Source: Aporrectodea caliginosa
Lineage: Eukaryota; Annelida; Clitellata; Crassiclitellata; Lumbricidae
Length of the DNA stretch: 64,000 nt
Direction: 5' to 3'
Assembly (NCBI GenBank): GCA_020284085.1
Contig: JACEVL010000145.1
Coordinates: 417,501-481,500, forward strand
Shown here: one piece after another, positions 24,527 through 34,752 of the stretch
Layout: each line of letters opens with the position of its first letter
How positions within the stretch are numbered: position 1 is the first letter of the stretch
Notes under the pieces: generated by a model
What the model saw: the letters and a program-made list of their open reading frames with translations, nothing else
The model's database searches: none
Told to the model about the DNA's origin: nothing
Translations under genes and position numbers: made by a program

Positions 24527-24587
24527 AAAGATATATATATACATGTAGTTGTATTTTTTCAGAGATTTATTTAATTAATTACGACGA

Positions 24588-24596
24588 ACTTACCTG
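24588..24596 (-). promoter_or_regulatory. Splice donor of the HCN exon
   Basis: The minus strand reads CAG|GTAAGT with the intron starting at 24593, a near-perfect U1 match. It falls directly after the codons for SNF. This agrees with my recollection that the first coding exon of HCN genes ends around the HPYSDFR motif. Confidence 0.85.
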
Positions 24597-25858
24597 AAAT
24601 TGCTACACGGATGAATGACCCAGTTTCCGGCTGCTTTCTGCCGCATCTTTTCTCTCATCAGAGCGTTCTTATTTCCGAACAGCTTCATCGCCAACTTATT
24701 GTCCGACGGTTGGAAGAACGAGATGATCTGATCGCGCAGGAAATTGCTCGTCGACGTCGCCACACTCTTCTGGTGCTCGAGACCGTCCTTCGGAGGCGAC
24801 AGTTGTTCCTTCGGTGTTCCGTACAGACTCGTCTCGTCGCCGAGGTAGGCCGTGCTGTTGAAGGCTCCTGACCGATGAAAGAAGGGGTGGTGACCGCGGC
24901 GCAGCTCCTCGTCCGAGTGCGTCGTTATGGTGATCGTTGGCCCGCGGCCGTCTTGAAGGGTGGGCGTCGAGCGTACGATGGTCTTGCGTGCGATCGGGTG
25001 GGCCAGAGGGTGACCACTGGACCCGTGGGCGATCGAGTGCATCTGACGCTGGAACTTCAGACTCGGGAAGCGACGGACGCGGCCGAACAGCGGCACGAAG
25101 CTGCGTTTCGTCGTCGCAGTCGGCGAGTTGGGCAGGGTGCTGCAGTCGCCCTGGGCAGCCCGCGCCACCGGAACACCGTTCGAGAAGTTCCTCAGACCGG
25201 GTCTGCCGCCGTTGACCGCCGCCCCCAGACCAACGGCCAACACCCGGCGGGCTCTCTTCTCGACGGAGTCGCTCCTCGAGATGGGCCGCTCCAGGTTGAA
25301 GCCAGTCGACTCCAGTGGCGACTGGCCCCACATGATCGAGTTGTTGTCCTCCTCGTCCAGTCCGGACTTGTCGTCGAGGCAGACGGTGCACTGGACCCCG
25401 CCGTAGACGGGGATCGAGATGGCCGCACCAGCCAAGCCGCCGCCGCTACCACCACCGCCGCCCCCGCCGCCTCCGCCTCCACCTCCGCTCTTGACCGAGT
25501 CGGTGCTATCACCGACGTTGGCAGCACGCGGACGTCCTTGCGGCGGGGAAGACGATACGGCCTCCTCCTTGATGACCTGCTCTATGCTCGACCGGCTGCT
25601 GCACTTGCTAACTGGGGAGCTCAGCGTCGTGCCGTACTGCTCCGGGACTGACCAGGTCCGCTCAAACGGAGGTCGCCACAGTCCAGCCAGGCGACCAGTG
25701 GCGGCCGAGTGAAGCCGGGTCCCGGACCGCCCAGCCCCGTGTGGCCCCGGCGCTGGTGGACTGACGACGCCAGCCGGGGCTGTGTGTGGATCCACCTTTC
25801 GGAGGGCAGACGGCGGAAGCGGAGGACTGTCGATCGACTGCGGCGTTGATTCCGCCAT
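24594..25858 (-). CDS. HCN channel, N-terminal coding exon (partial gene)
   Basis: The exon encodes 422 residues. The last 51 are diagnostic of hyperpolarisation-activated cyclic-nucleotide-gated channels: NFLRDQIISFFQPSDNKLAM, a KLFGNK motif and GNWVIHPCSNFR. They align with the conserved HCN stretch QPGxNKFSLRMFG...GxWIIHPYSDFR just before membrane segment S1 (the Ion_trans_N region). HCN channels carry the mixed Na+/K+ pacemaker current; a sea urchin sperm HCN is a well-known invertebrate member. Upstream are about 370 low-complexity cytoplasmic residues with Pro/Ser-rich parts and a Gly run at about residues 125-140. The start has a good context (AATATGG) and an in-frame TGA 18 nt upstream. 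The frame ends at a splice donor (CAG|GTAAGT) that splits the Arg codon of NFR. S1-S6, pore and cyclic-nucleotide-binding domain must be on later exons to the left, which I did not find. The N-terminus is long for the family. Confidence 0.9.
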
Positions 25859-25901
25859 ATTGGAGAATGGCGTTCAGCCGAACGTACTCGGTAAAGAAAG
25901 T

Positions 25902-25925
25902 CCTGTAATGTAAAGTAAATCACTG
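25902..25925 (-). promoter_or_regulatory. Candidate splice acceptor upstream of the HCN start codon
   Basis: The minus strand reads TGATTTACTTTACATTACAG followed by GACTTTC, 44 nt before the ATG. If used, the ATG exon is preceded by a separate non-coding exon further right. A directly upstream promoter is the alternative. Confidence 0.4.
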
Positions 25926-25979
25926 TAATCAAAGCCAATACTAAACAGGAATACATCTGATATGTGTGGGTATACACAG

Positions 25980-26200
25980 TGTTTATTATATGCTAGCCAA
26001 AGCGTTCAAAACTCTGGCTTGAGCCATAACTAACATATCAATATAATACTTCTGCGATGAAGTACCAAGAATGCATCTAATATTATACGTGCGCATATAT
26101 ATATTTATTCTATATAATTATGTATATATTCTAGCGAAAGAGTTAAAAACTCAGGCCAGAGCCACAACTAACATATCAATAAATGCACATAGATAACCTC
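25980..26200. repeat. Tandem duplication, about 125-bp unit
   Basis: Two copies of a block with TATTATATGCTAGCCAAAGC-like and GCCATAACTAACATATCAAT-like words, at about 25984-26045 and 26105-26185. About 20% divergence. Confidence 0.65.
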
Positions 26201-26569
26201 TATGTTTAAATCTTTCCTTTTGGATTTGTTTCAAATTGGGACACAGTTAAAAGCCTTATCACAGGCACTCAACTCTGGCCAACCACCGTTCTTACATGAG
26301 TTCTTGTTTCCCAGACTTTCAAGTTATTCAACCACGTCATCTGATTTTATTTCTCTTGTCGTACTGAGAAACAGAGCTGTTCTTGATGAGTGAACATTTT
26401 CCGTTGATGGACTTAAGGTTTTGAAACTCTCTCCCTATATCTGTATTTTCTCTGCGCAGTCGCTTATGTCATATCGTTCGCAACCAGTCGACTTACTGTT
26501 TCAAACTGTCTTAGCCTCTGTATAGGTTACCTCTCTCTGGACCGACCTTCTGGATATTGACCTGATTTC

Positions 26570-26925
26570 GGTTGGTTTTTGGTGCATCATCTGATGATTC
26601 CTTGGACCTCAGACTCAATGGAAAACTTGTTAAATCTAGACAATAACATATTTTAAGTTGATCTGTTCTGTTACTTTCATAAGGATTTGATACAGTTGAC
26701 CATTAGATCTTAATTAACAATAAGAAAATTATATCGTGCACGGAATTAGTCGGAACTCGTCTAATGACTATCTAAGGAATAGAAAGCAATAGTTATTTAT
26801 AATGTAGTCGGATACGCAATGATCATTCATATTACTAAGTACAGCACAGTGCTAAGTGCTGCAGGAATCGATTTTAGGTTCCTTGCTGTTAATATACATG
26901 TGTGCGTGTATATATATATATACAG
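26570..26925 (+). pseudogene. LINE reverse-transcriptase relic
   Basis: Around 26680 the frame reads FDTVDH, followed by a position equivalent to the ILINKL region. Near 26865-26905 a degenerate V-L-Q-E-SILG-S-LL-L-IY matches the VPQGSILGPLLFLxYI box. Stops are frequent. Same LINE group as at 57.4 kb. Confidence 0.7.
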
Positions 26926-27024
26926 TATACACTGTATTACACATCCACTGGATCACCTTTCAGTCTGGTTGAAAGAGACTCGTCATAATTAAGCGTCCAG
27001 AAACATAGATACATTCTTCGCTCA

Positions 27025-27540
27025 TCTTGTCCTTTGCAAATCTGAACTTTATCCGACCTCTTATAATCTTATCATTATTTGACCACTTAATCTCATCCGT
27101 GTTTGACATTGAAATCCTATCCGTATTTCACCTCTTAATCTTATTCTTATTAATCTCATCCGTATCTGACGTATTAATTCTATTCTTATCTGACCCCTTA
27201 ATTTTATCCTTATTCGACAGCTCAATCTTATCCATATCTGACCTTTAAATCGTATACATATCTGACCTCATTCAAATCAGTATCTGGCCTCTTAATCTAA
27301 TCCGTATCTGAGATTTTACTCTAATCCGTATCTGACCTCTCAATCTTATCCGTATCTGAGATTTTAATCTAATCCGTATCTGAGATTTTAATCTAATCAA
27401 TATCTGGCCTCTTAATCTAATCCGTATCTGAGATTTTACTCTAATCCGTATCTGACCTCTCAATCTTATCCGTATCTGAGATTTTAATCTAATCAGTATC
27501 TGGCCTCTTAATCTAATCCGTATCTGATCCTTAATGTTGT
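27025..27540. repeat. Minisatellite, about 26-30 bp unit
   Basis: Units such as CTTAATCTAATCCGTATCTG plus AGATTTT or ACCTCTC alternate. The cleanest part is 27270-27520. The Arg/Gln/Ile-rich frame on the minus strand is an artefact. Confidence 0.85.
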
Positions 27541-27650
27541 CCTACTTCATTTGTAATTTTATTTTTATGATATGTTGATCTTACCCTGAAATTTAAACGC
27601 CAATGACGCCAATGACATACTGTTCTCGGCAGTCAAGTCCTCGTATACTT

Positions 27651-28450
27651 CCTTCAATCCTTTTATTGTTTCCATAGAATAGTTTACAAGTAGTGATCCA
27701 GAATAATCATAATCAACGATCACAAGTTTATAAATTAAAACAGACAGATCACATGATTATCTTATTAACGTTTGAGGGAAACAATCGGGTTCCCAGAAGG
27801 GACTGAAGTCCCGCTAAGTTAGGGATACCCGTGTACCATGTTAGCAGAGGGATGACAGTTGAGTATAGTCTACACAAATAGCATTGTCAGAAAAAAATGA
27901 GAATAACTGGCTTAACTAACAACACTTAACTAGGTCACTTAACTAATTGTGGTATAACAATGAATAACCATATTTAGATAACGCATTGACTATTGTCAAG
28001 GAGGTAGGCTCTGACCTCTTTTTTAAATAGGGCAAGATTCGGAAGAGTGCGCAGTGACTTCGGTAGGTTATTCCAGGCAGGAGGACCAGCACATCTTAAG
28101 GTAAAATAACGAGTGTTAGTGCGGGCATAGGTTCCATCAAAGTTATCGAGAGATCTTGTATAACGAGAATGTGTATCAGAGATCTTAGAGAAGTAGTGAC
28201 TGAAGATTGGGGGAAGAGATTTGTTGGCGAAGCGATACATAAATTCACAGATTTACAATTTATTTATCTGAGGGATATTAAGTATTCGTAGTATACTAAA
28301 TCTACTTGCAGTGTTAGTTATCAATGATCTCCCAGCAATAATACGTACTTGCCTCTTATCATCTCTGAAAGCTCTTCTCCGAAGTTGATATGGCAAGCAG
28401 CGAATAAGATAGTCAGTGCTCCTCATTGCACTCTTGCTTGCCGATCGGTT
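27651..28450 (-). mobile_element. LINE 3' fragment, same family as the 57.4-61.4 kb LINE
   Basis: The minus strand carries an open frame (27974-28240) with MYRFANKSLPPIFSHYFSKI and PAWNNLPKSLRTLPNLALFK, ending LLDNSQCVI, then the same 3' untranslated region as the LINE at 61.03-61.37 kb. That region includes CGGGTTCCCAGAAGGGACTG (as read on +) and CAATAAAAGG before the short tail. Here the C-terminal frame is intact, whereas the 57.4-kb copy is shifted. The 5' end fades out near 28450. It is a simple 5'-truncated retrocopy. Confidence 0.92.
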
Positions 28451-28689
28451 TTTCTTAGACTATTTTCACTTCGCATTATCACTCCATTGGCATGAGGGTA
28501 AAATTTGACATGTTGGCTTTAGCAGACTGTCCTAGTTTATCCTCTGCTGAATAAGCCATTCATTTCTACTGAGCACATGCCAAAACATCTCCCCACATTT
28601 ACTCTCAATTTCATCTTCAAAATTCTTGAAAAATTATTGCGGACCTCTTGAGTAGTCACCTTTTATCACATAAATTGTAATCGTTATCG

Positions 28690-28757
28690 TAAATTGTAAA
28701 CTCATAAAGTGCCACTCGAAAGACAAGCGCAGGGCCCCAGCTTATTCACGAGCTCTG
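28690..28757 (-). repeat. Interspersed repeat family A, reverse copy
   Basis: On + it reads AAAGTGCCACTCGAAAGACA, then GCGCAGGGCCCCAGCTTATT, then CACGAGCTC. This is the reverse complement of family A. Confidence 0.85.
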
Positions 28758-28759
28758 AT

Positions 28760-29220
28760 CTGCATTTTCTGTTTGCCTATCGTAAATACCATTCCAATAA
28801 AGCTATTATCTGCTTCACGGGCCAAAGGAAAGGCTACTGCTCTCATTCCGCTTGATCTTTCTGACGCTTTTGATGCCGTCCAAAAAATATTGCTTTCATT
28901 ACAGTTGCTGCCCATCGAGCAAAGACTGATCAGTTTAAACTCCGTCTTATGGTTCACAAAACATTGCACTCAAGTCAACTGAACTATCACCGCTCCTATA
29001 CTCAAGCTACATGACAGCAACCATCCATCCGACGAACTAACCAAAACGCCACCGCTTGCTATCTGTGTAATGTATGCAATGTACTGTGATGTAACTGAAC
29101 ATTTATATAGCGCCACTTCAAGATAGCTACTTAGAGGCGTTCTATCCACAGGTCTTTCGCTCAAAACTGAAACACTGCTTTTTCATAAGTCCTATCCCGA
29201 TTCCTCCTTTTCCTCTCACC
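28760..29220 (+). pseudogene. LINE relic with internal deletion and SINE-type insertion
   Basis: Plus-strand frames read ATALIPLDLSDAFDAV (RT palm box) at 28830-28880. They jump almost at once to LLPIEQR with FKLRLMVHKTLHS in the next frame (28900-28975), a C-terminal LINE landmark, so the catalytic middle has been deleted. At about 29100-29140 a TATATAGCGCC...AGAGGCG hairpin relic is inserted. The LINE C-terminal end (SKLKHCFFISPIPIPPFP) resumes after it. Confidence 0.6.
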
Positions 29221-29334
29221 TCCGTCGCCGTTTAAACTCCAAACACCATCCACCTTAGCCTACTGACTGTCTGCCTGCTTAACCCTTTGGATCTTGACCT
29301 GGAACCGATTTCACCCCACATATCGATTAAGTTT

Positions 29335-29425
29335 TGACTAAGCGCCTGAGAATAAGCTGGTTTCCGTGACTTCGCTTTTTTGGGCAGAGTAGACATTTCT
29401 AGATTACGATTACGATTAATTAAAG
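29335..29425 (+). repeat. Interspersed repeat family A, diverged copy
   Basis: GCGCCTGAGAATAAGCTGGT, then a CGTGACTTCGCTTTTTTGGG variant, then a TTCTAGATTACGATTACGAT tail. Confidence 0.7.
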
Positions 29426-29689
29426 AACAATTGCAAACGATCAAATGATACTCTGGCTCATGCAGTGTCTCGCAACAAAGCAGTGTTGGGCTCTCAGGCG
29501 TCGTTCTAGGTGGCTAGTATGAAGCTTCAAAAATAAACTGCCCAGTTTTTGTGCTCTGTCAGTACCTCAAATGTCATTCGAAGCTAAACTCATTCTCAAC
29601 TGTTTCAGCTCGACTTAATGGACAACGGCTTTGACCACGGTTTCAACTGAGGCGACCAGCAATTCAATCAAGCAATCAATTTAGATTTA

Positions 29690-29880
29690 TATTCTACTCA
29701 GAGGCGCTCCCGACCCAGGCTAGGCGGAAGAGAGCAGTCTTGAGGGACTGGTAGAACGAAGAGGAGGAGGGACCATGGGGTTAAGACGGATCTCAAGAGG
29801 AAGCCCGTTCCATGTCGCTGGGCCGATTGATGTTTTGTGCATCATGATAACGGCGCTATAAAAGTCATTAGGCTAGATTA
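29690..29880. repeat. Dispersed repeat similar to 40.03-40.16 kb
   Basis: CTACTCAGAGGCGCTCCCGA, AGAGAGCAGTCTTGAGGGAC and GAAGCCCGTTCCATGTCGCT appear in the same order at 40040-40150 (CTACTCAGGAGCCCTCCC, AGAGAACAGTCTTGAG, GGGAACCCACTGC). The right end has AACGGCGCTATAAAAGTCAT, the GGCGCTATA box shared by SINE and LINE ends here. Confidence 0.6.
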
Positions 29881-30264
29881 GATCATCCTTATCTGATCTG
29901 TTAATCTTCTCTTTGTCTCGTTTGTAAATGTCATCCCTGGCTGATATACTGTTCTTGTCCTCATCTGATCTGCGGCACTGCTGGACAGTGACTGTGCCAG
30001 AGCAAAACCATTTATACTAAGGCTGAAAGAAATTACTATGCAGCAGAATTCTGTAAATCTATCTATGAAATTTATATAGGCCCCTAGCGTATATATTTAT
30101 GAATAAATGTAGTGATAATCTTAAATTTAAATGAACCTGGAGTCTTATCCGTTCAGTAGCTGGGATGGGAGACGATGATGAAACTATAATTGACTCTCTG
30201 GTAATTAACGGGGAAAGGATAGCGGACTCAGTAATGATGGCCGACAAGTTTAACAATTACTTAA

Positions 30265-30352
30265 CAAGTATTGTATTGTATTGTATTGTATTGTATCTAT
30301 CAATTTATATAGCGCCTCTCGCAGTGCACACCAATCAGAGGCGCTGTATTGC
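30265..30352 (-). mobile_element. Short (TATTG)n-tailed hairpin element
   Basis: Five TATTG units precede TATATAGCGCCTCTCGCAGT and ATCAGAGGCGCTGTATTG. AGCGCCTCT pairs with AGAGGCGCT around a 17-nt loop. It looks like the extreme 3' end of a SINE or LINE in reverse, inserted into the LINE frame. A short TATTG occurs on both sides as a possible target duplication. Confidence 0.6.
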
Positions 30353-30491
30353 TCAATCACTTGCTGAAAAGATTTCTGACTCTCCTACCTCCTTTGAGAA
30401 ATACATGAACCATCATCTTCCTAATTCCTTTGGACTCAGCGAAACATCCCCTGAAGAAATTCTTAATTTGGGCCGTACTATTCATCCATCA

Positions 30492-30952
30492 CATAGTAAA
30501 GGGTTCCGCGACAACTCGTCTACAGACTTTTCGTCTACGACACTTCGTCTACGGACACTTCTTCTACCGACATTTCGTCTACAAGTGTATCTTTATCCAT
30601 TACGGCTAATCAACAGAGGCCGCTTTCTTATAGTTTCGCTAAAACGTGCTAAATATTCTCAGGAATCCAGCTTCTAATTACTGAAAGATTATTTTCATCA
30701 ATCCAACTTCTAATTGAATGGAAACTTAGTTTCATTCATGCATCTAGCTTGGTATCCAGCTTCTATTTACGGTAAAAATTATTTCGATCAATCCAGCTTC
30801 CATTTCAACACAGGAATGTTTTCATCAATCCCCCTTCCATTTAGGGAAACAGTTTTTTTTATCAATCCAGCTTCCATTTTAAAGTTACAATATCAATTAA
30901 CTTTGTAGACGAAATGTCGGTAGACGAATTGTCGTGACACCATAGTAAAGGG
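30492..30952. mobile_element. Inverted-repeat element, 437 bp, with 12-bp target duplication
   Basis: The element occupies 30504-30940. Its ends are inverted repeats made of iterated TCGTCTAC-type words (left GCGACAACTCGTCTACAGAC, right reading inward CACGACAATTCGTCTACCGA). The left arm has four to five iterations. The centre (30670-30890) is a minisatellite of AATCCAGCTTCTATTTA plus TTTTCATC. The direct repeat CATAGTAAAGGG flanks it exactly (30492-30503, 30941-30952). The LINE frame (HSKG) continues across when one copy is removed. A duplication of 9-12 bp suggests a Mutator-like mechanism, but no transposase is present. Confidence 0.82.
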
Positions 30953-31030
30953 GTTGATGATATTGATCCCTGAATTACGATTCATACCTTAGATAAAATT
31001 GCTGACCGTTAGCTGAAATAATTAATTGCA

Positions 31031-31465
31031 CGCGGAAAGATTTATGATGTGCAGTGCTAATGTAAGTTTGCGATCAAGCAGAACTCCAAGACATGCAACT
31101 TCATCTGAAAACTTATGTTCGAACCATTTAGCACAATCTCGCTTCGTGGAACTTGCGAGTCTGTAAGCGTGTGAGTTACAAAGCACATAAAAATTGGACC
31201 CTGTTCAGCTTCAGATGATTGGACCTGGTCCAGCTGCTCAAGTCCTTGTGGAAGGTAGCATGTGACAGATGTAGAAGGCAGCCAATATTGAAAACGACGG
31301 TCTCCCTGTGGTCTTGTTAAAAGCCTCGGAAACAATGTATCACCGAAGCTATGATGGAAAGCGCTGCTGACAACCTGTCGAGTAAGATATCACGAACAGC
31401 AAAGTCGAAAGCTGCTGGGAGATCAAGGCGTCCGAGCAAGGTAACATCACCCCAGTGGCTGTTCT
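31031..31465 (-). pseudogene. Reverse-oriented LINE reverse-transcriptase relic
   Basis: The minus strand reads LLGRLDLPAAFDFAVRDILL (RT palm region) near 31400-31460 and LNRVQFLCAL near 31200. It then reads RSEIVLNGSNISF and VACLGVLLDRKLTLALHIIN near 31060-31140, equivalent to the thumb motif LGVxLDxxLTF. The catalytic box between is deleted or lost. This is a different subfamily from the adjacent plus-strand LINE. Confidence 0.72.
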
Positions 31466-31689
31466 CAGAATGTCCGAGAATTTATCACGTGATGCGCACA
31501 CATTTATTATTTATAAGACAAGCAATGTATCAGATATTATGCGTGTCTTTTAACACGAGTCAATGCGAGTGTAATAAAAACACGGCGGATGTCCCTGCGT
31601 TTTTCTACGAACCGTCTTTATCCATCCGGAGATTAATGTCGACGTCTGAGCGACAACGCAGAAATAGCAGAGCAGTAATAAATAGCAGA

Positions 31690-31694
31690 ACAGA

Positions 31695-31747
<53 letters not shown>

Positions 31748-31819
31748 CAGAGACAGAGACAGAGACAGAGACAGAGACAGAGACAGGACAGACAGAGAGA
31801 CAGAGACAGAGAGACAGAC

Positions 31820-31878
<59 letters not shown>

Positions 31879-32250
31879 AGAGAAAGAGCAGTGAAGCGCA
31901 GTGCAAAGAGAACAGAAAAAACAGAGCAGAGCAGAACAGAGAATACAGAGAGAGCAGAGCACAGCACAGCCCAGCAGAGTTGAGAGAGCAGAGAAAAGGC
32001 CAGAACAGAGAGAGCTAGCAGACAGCAGAAAGAGCACAGCAGAGCCGAGAGAGCAGAGAGAGCAGAGAGAGCAGAGCAGAGCGGAGCAGACAGAGCAGAG
32101 CAGAGAGAGCAGAACAGAACAGAGTGAAGAACGGAGCAGAGTGGAGCAGAAATAGAGAGAGCACAGCACAGCAGAGAAAGCAGAGCAGGGCACAGCGAGC
32201 ACACCAGATCAGAAAGAGTAGAGCAGAGAGCAGAGCAGAGCAGAGCGGTG
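31690..32250. repeat. (GA)n and AGAGCAG-rich purine tract
   Basis: (GA)n, then GACAGA hexamers, (GA)n again, then 350 bp of AGAGCAGAGCAGAG derivatives. Long Glu/Arg or Leu/Ser/Cys frames on both strands come from composition only. Confidence 0.95.
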
Positions 32251-32324
32251 TTTGCATTAGAGCATGCACTGGAGCAACTGCCCAACCACAACTAGATGAA
32301 AGCGGACCGTACACTCATAATCTA

Positions 32325-32397
32325 CACTCATAAGCGCCTCTGAATCTCTGAGTGGCGCTATACAAATGTTCAATTACAATTACAATTACAATAACAG
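32325..32397 (+). repeat. LINE/SINE 3' tail relic
   Basis: AGCGCCTCTGAATCTCTGAG, then TGGCGCTATACAAATGTTCA, then (ATTACA)n. This is the canonical end seen on several LINE and SINE copies in the window. Confidence 0.8.
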
Positions 32398-32749
32398 AAC
32401 TTTATTTGCCTGTAATCATGTAAAGGAATGATTTGTTCACGTTCAAGTCGATATACATGTAAAACGCTCGTCAGAAAAACCGTACTCACCTGCCCCGGAG
32501 AAACGGACGAGAACCGATCTGCAGGATTTAGGATAACCAACGATCGACCAGTCCGTATGTATAATTCCGCGATATCACTGACAAGACTAAATGAAACTCT
32601 TAAGTATAGGGCCTACGATTCTATGCAGGCAGAGGTAGGAAGGAGTTCCAGGATGCTCAGTGGAGAGGATGCGTAGGCTGCACTAGGGTAGGTCGTGGAA
32701 CTAGAGACGTTCAACGTAGGGAATGTTGTCTTAATAAACGACGAGGGGT

Positions 32750-33235
32750 TCTAGAGCCCTTCGCTGGGTCGTCGTCGCTTCCTGCAGGAGTTGATAGAAG
32801 AAGCGCAGAAGAAGAAGCGGCACGGTCTGTCGCGTCGTCCGTCCAACGAAGGACGAAGGAGTGACGACGGTGGCGAAGGCCAACGCCAATCGACGCGCCT
32901 TCTCCTCCGGTCGTCGGTCGACTCGCCGCCGGAGCTCCTCGACACTCGCTCGGCCGACAACGACGGACGATGATTTTATGAGCCCTGAAGCAACTGACGA
33001 CGCTCTACGACGGTCGTATCCCGACGACGGTATGACCGGCAGCAGCAGAGCGGAGTCCATGCGCGGCGCGGGGTCTGCAGTCGTCGTCCGATGCCCAGTC
33101 GGCCGCCCGCCCGCCGGATGGCCGCCCTCCGCCCGTGTCCATCCGTCCGTCCGTCCGTCCGTCCGTCTGTCCGTTCGTTCAGGCTGACCAACGAAAGGAA
33201 GCCATTTGATCAATACCCGCAGCAGCGTGGCGCCG
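32750..33235. promoter_or_regulatory. GC- and CpG-rich island, possible promoter or exon
   Basis: In sharp contrast with the AT-rich surroundings, this 480-bp block is full of CG dinucleotides (for example TCGTCGGTCGACTCGCCGCC) and ends in a (GTCC)n run. Both strands are open over 100 codons or more, and the minus-strand frame has EELRRRVDRRPEEKARRLAL, but neither resembles a known protein. It lies 7 kb upstream of the HCN start codon on the correct side for a promoter or non-coding first exon, or it may belong to another gene. This is inference only. Confidence 0.3.
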
Positions 33236-33264
33236 CAAGAAAACGACTCTGTCGCTCTCCTATC

Positions 33265-33720
33265 ACAATGTTTGCCTCCTCCTCCTTCTCCTCCTCCTCC
33301 TCCTCCTTCTCCTCCTCCTCCGCGACCATCACCACCTCCTACTCCTCCAATCCCATTCTCTTCCTCTTTCTCCTCATCATAAAACATCAACTGCTACCTT
33401 CTCCTTCTCCTCCTCTTTCTCCTCCTCATCATAAATCAACCACCACCACCTCCTCCTTCTTCTTCTCCTCCTTCTCCTCAACCACTACCATCTCCTCATC
33501 CCATTCTGTTCCTCTTTCTCCTCATCGTAAATCATCAACCCCTACCTTCGTTCACTACTACTCCTTCTACTCCTCCTGATCCTCCTCAGCCACCATCTTC
33601 TCTTCATACCCATTCTCCTCTTCTTCCTCCTCCTCCTCCTCATATATCATCAACCACCATCACGACCACCACCCCCTTCTCCTCTTCTTCTTCCTCCTCC
33701 TCCTCTTCCCCCTATCCACA
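33265..33720. repeat. (TCC)n-rich tract
   Basis: CTCCTCCTCC/TTCTCC sequence over about 450 bp, with three internal near-repeats of TCTTCCTCTTTCTCCTCATC. Pro/Ser- or Gly/Glu-rich frames are artefacts. Confidence 0.9.
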
Positions 33721-34137
33721 GTGTTCATTTACCCAATGCATATGACGATGTTTACCTTTTCCATCCTATCACAGGTCTCCGTCTCTGCCTACAATAAATG
33801 TTCTCCGTTCCCTCCCATCATTTTCCTCTTCTTAGTTTTATCAGTTGTTATCTCAGCGTGTTATTCATTGCTATCCATATCATTCTGATAAATATTTGTC
33901 TCCTTTGATTCTCCTAAGTCTCCTTACAGTTTGCATTTCTTACTATCACACTGTAGGTCCACCAAATGCACTCACAGTTATGAACTCCGAATATTCCATC
34001 CCGCCTCTCATAAAAAGATTTCGTTTTCGTTACTGTTTATTGATCATTCGGAAAAGGAAATATTCATATATTCTGTCGGAAAGACAAGCTCATGTATTTC
34101 TGTCTCGAGGACTTTCAGACTGATTCTCCTTCGCTGT
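33721..34137. other. No gene recognised
   Basis: T/C-rich sequence with an 83-codon plus frame of no known family. Confidence 0.4.
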
Positions 34138-34142
34138 CAATG

Positions 34143-34410
34143 CGTCGATCTGTATTCACCCTGATACTGTATTGGCCACCCTCCCCTAAGTCGGTCTATA
34201 TTCACTCTGGTACTGTGTTGGCCACCCATTCCCTCCGTCGGTCTGTATTCACCCTGGTACTGTATTGGCCACCCATTCCCTCCGTCGAACTGTGTGCACC
34301 CTGGTACTGTATTGGCCACCCTCCCCTAAGTCGGTCTGTATTCACCCTGGTACTGTATTGGCCACCCATCCCCTCCGTCGATCTGTATTCACCCTGGTAC
34401 TGATCTTCGT
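34143..34410. repeat. Minisatellite, 46/47-bp unit, about 5.5 copies
   Basis: Units TCGGTCTGTATTCACCCTGG plus TACTGTATTGGCCACCC plus either TCCCCTAAG or ATTCCCTCCG. The two end variants differ by one base in length, so the array mixes 46- and 47-bp units. Confidence 0.9.
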
Positions 34411-34664
34411 GCCAATGTATTGCCACATACTCATCTCCCCGCTAGCTCGAGAGGCAGCCCTAGTTAGAAAGTGCTAACGACATCGTTTTCTTAGCCTCAG
34501 CATATGATGTCGATGTCCAACATTCATTCTCGCTGCATGATCATCCCACTGGCAGTGTCATTGCACTCTTTATAACCGAGTCTGTTGGGGATGTAGCCTA
34601 AGCGGAGCCGAAATCTTGAGACAAATTCCTGCTCTTGACTTGGTTACTGTTTAACGACTGTGTG

Positions 34665-34752
34665 TCATATCAAAGATGATTAGCGTCGCCCTCCTCCTTT
34701 ATCCAGGCCTGGGACTGGCACTACCACATGTAGGGTAGTGGCGGAGTTAAAT
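34665..34752 (-). repeat. Interspersed repeat family B, reverse copy
   Basis: On + it reads GATGATTAGCGTCGCCCTCC, then TCCTTTATCCAGGCCTGGGA, then CTGGCACTACC and AGTGGCGGAGTT. It matches 15845-15965 in reverse. Confidence 0.85.

Larger units (their letters stand above)
30001..31030 (+). mobile_element. LINE fragment (EN-RT linker region) with two nested insertions
   Basis: Plus-strand pieces parallel the linker between endonuclease and RT in the 57.4-kb LINE. AERNYYAAEF-like sequence starts at about 30025, then a block ending in MADKFNNYLTS at 30225-30265. After a short insertion come SLAEKISDSPTSFEKYMNHH and PEEILNLGRTIHPSHSKG (30355-30503), and after a second insertion GVDDIDP (30950-30972). 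The two insertions are a short GGCGCTATA-type hairpin piece (30265-30350) and a 437-bp inverted-repeat element (30504-30940). Confidence 0.85.

Noticed and set aside
24696..25651. Frames of 231 and 258 codons overlapping the HCN exon on both strands
   Set aside because: GC-rich shadows. Only the minus-strand 422-residue frame has a family match, a good start context and a splice donor.
31351..32333. Frames of 189-228 codons rich in Leu/Ser/Cys or Glu/Arg
   Set aside because: Low-complexity purine tract, open on both strands.
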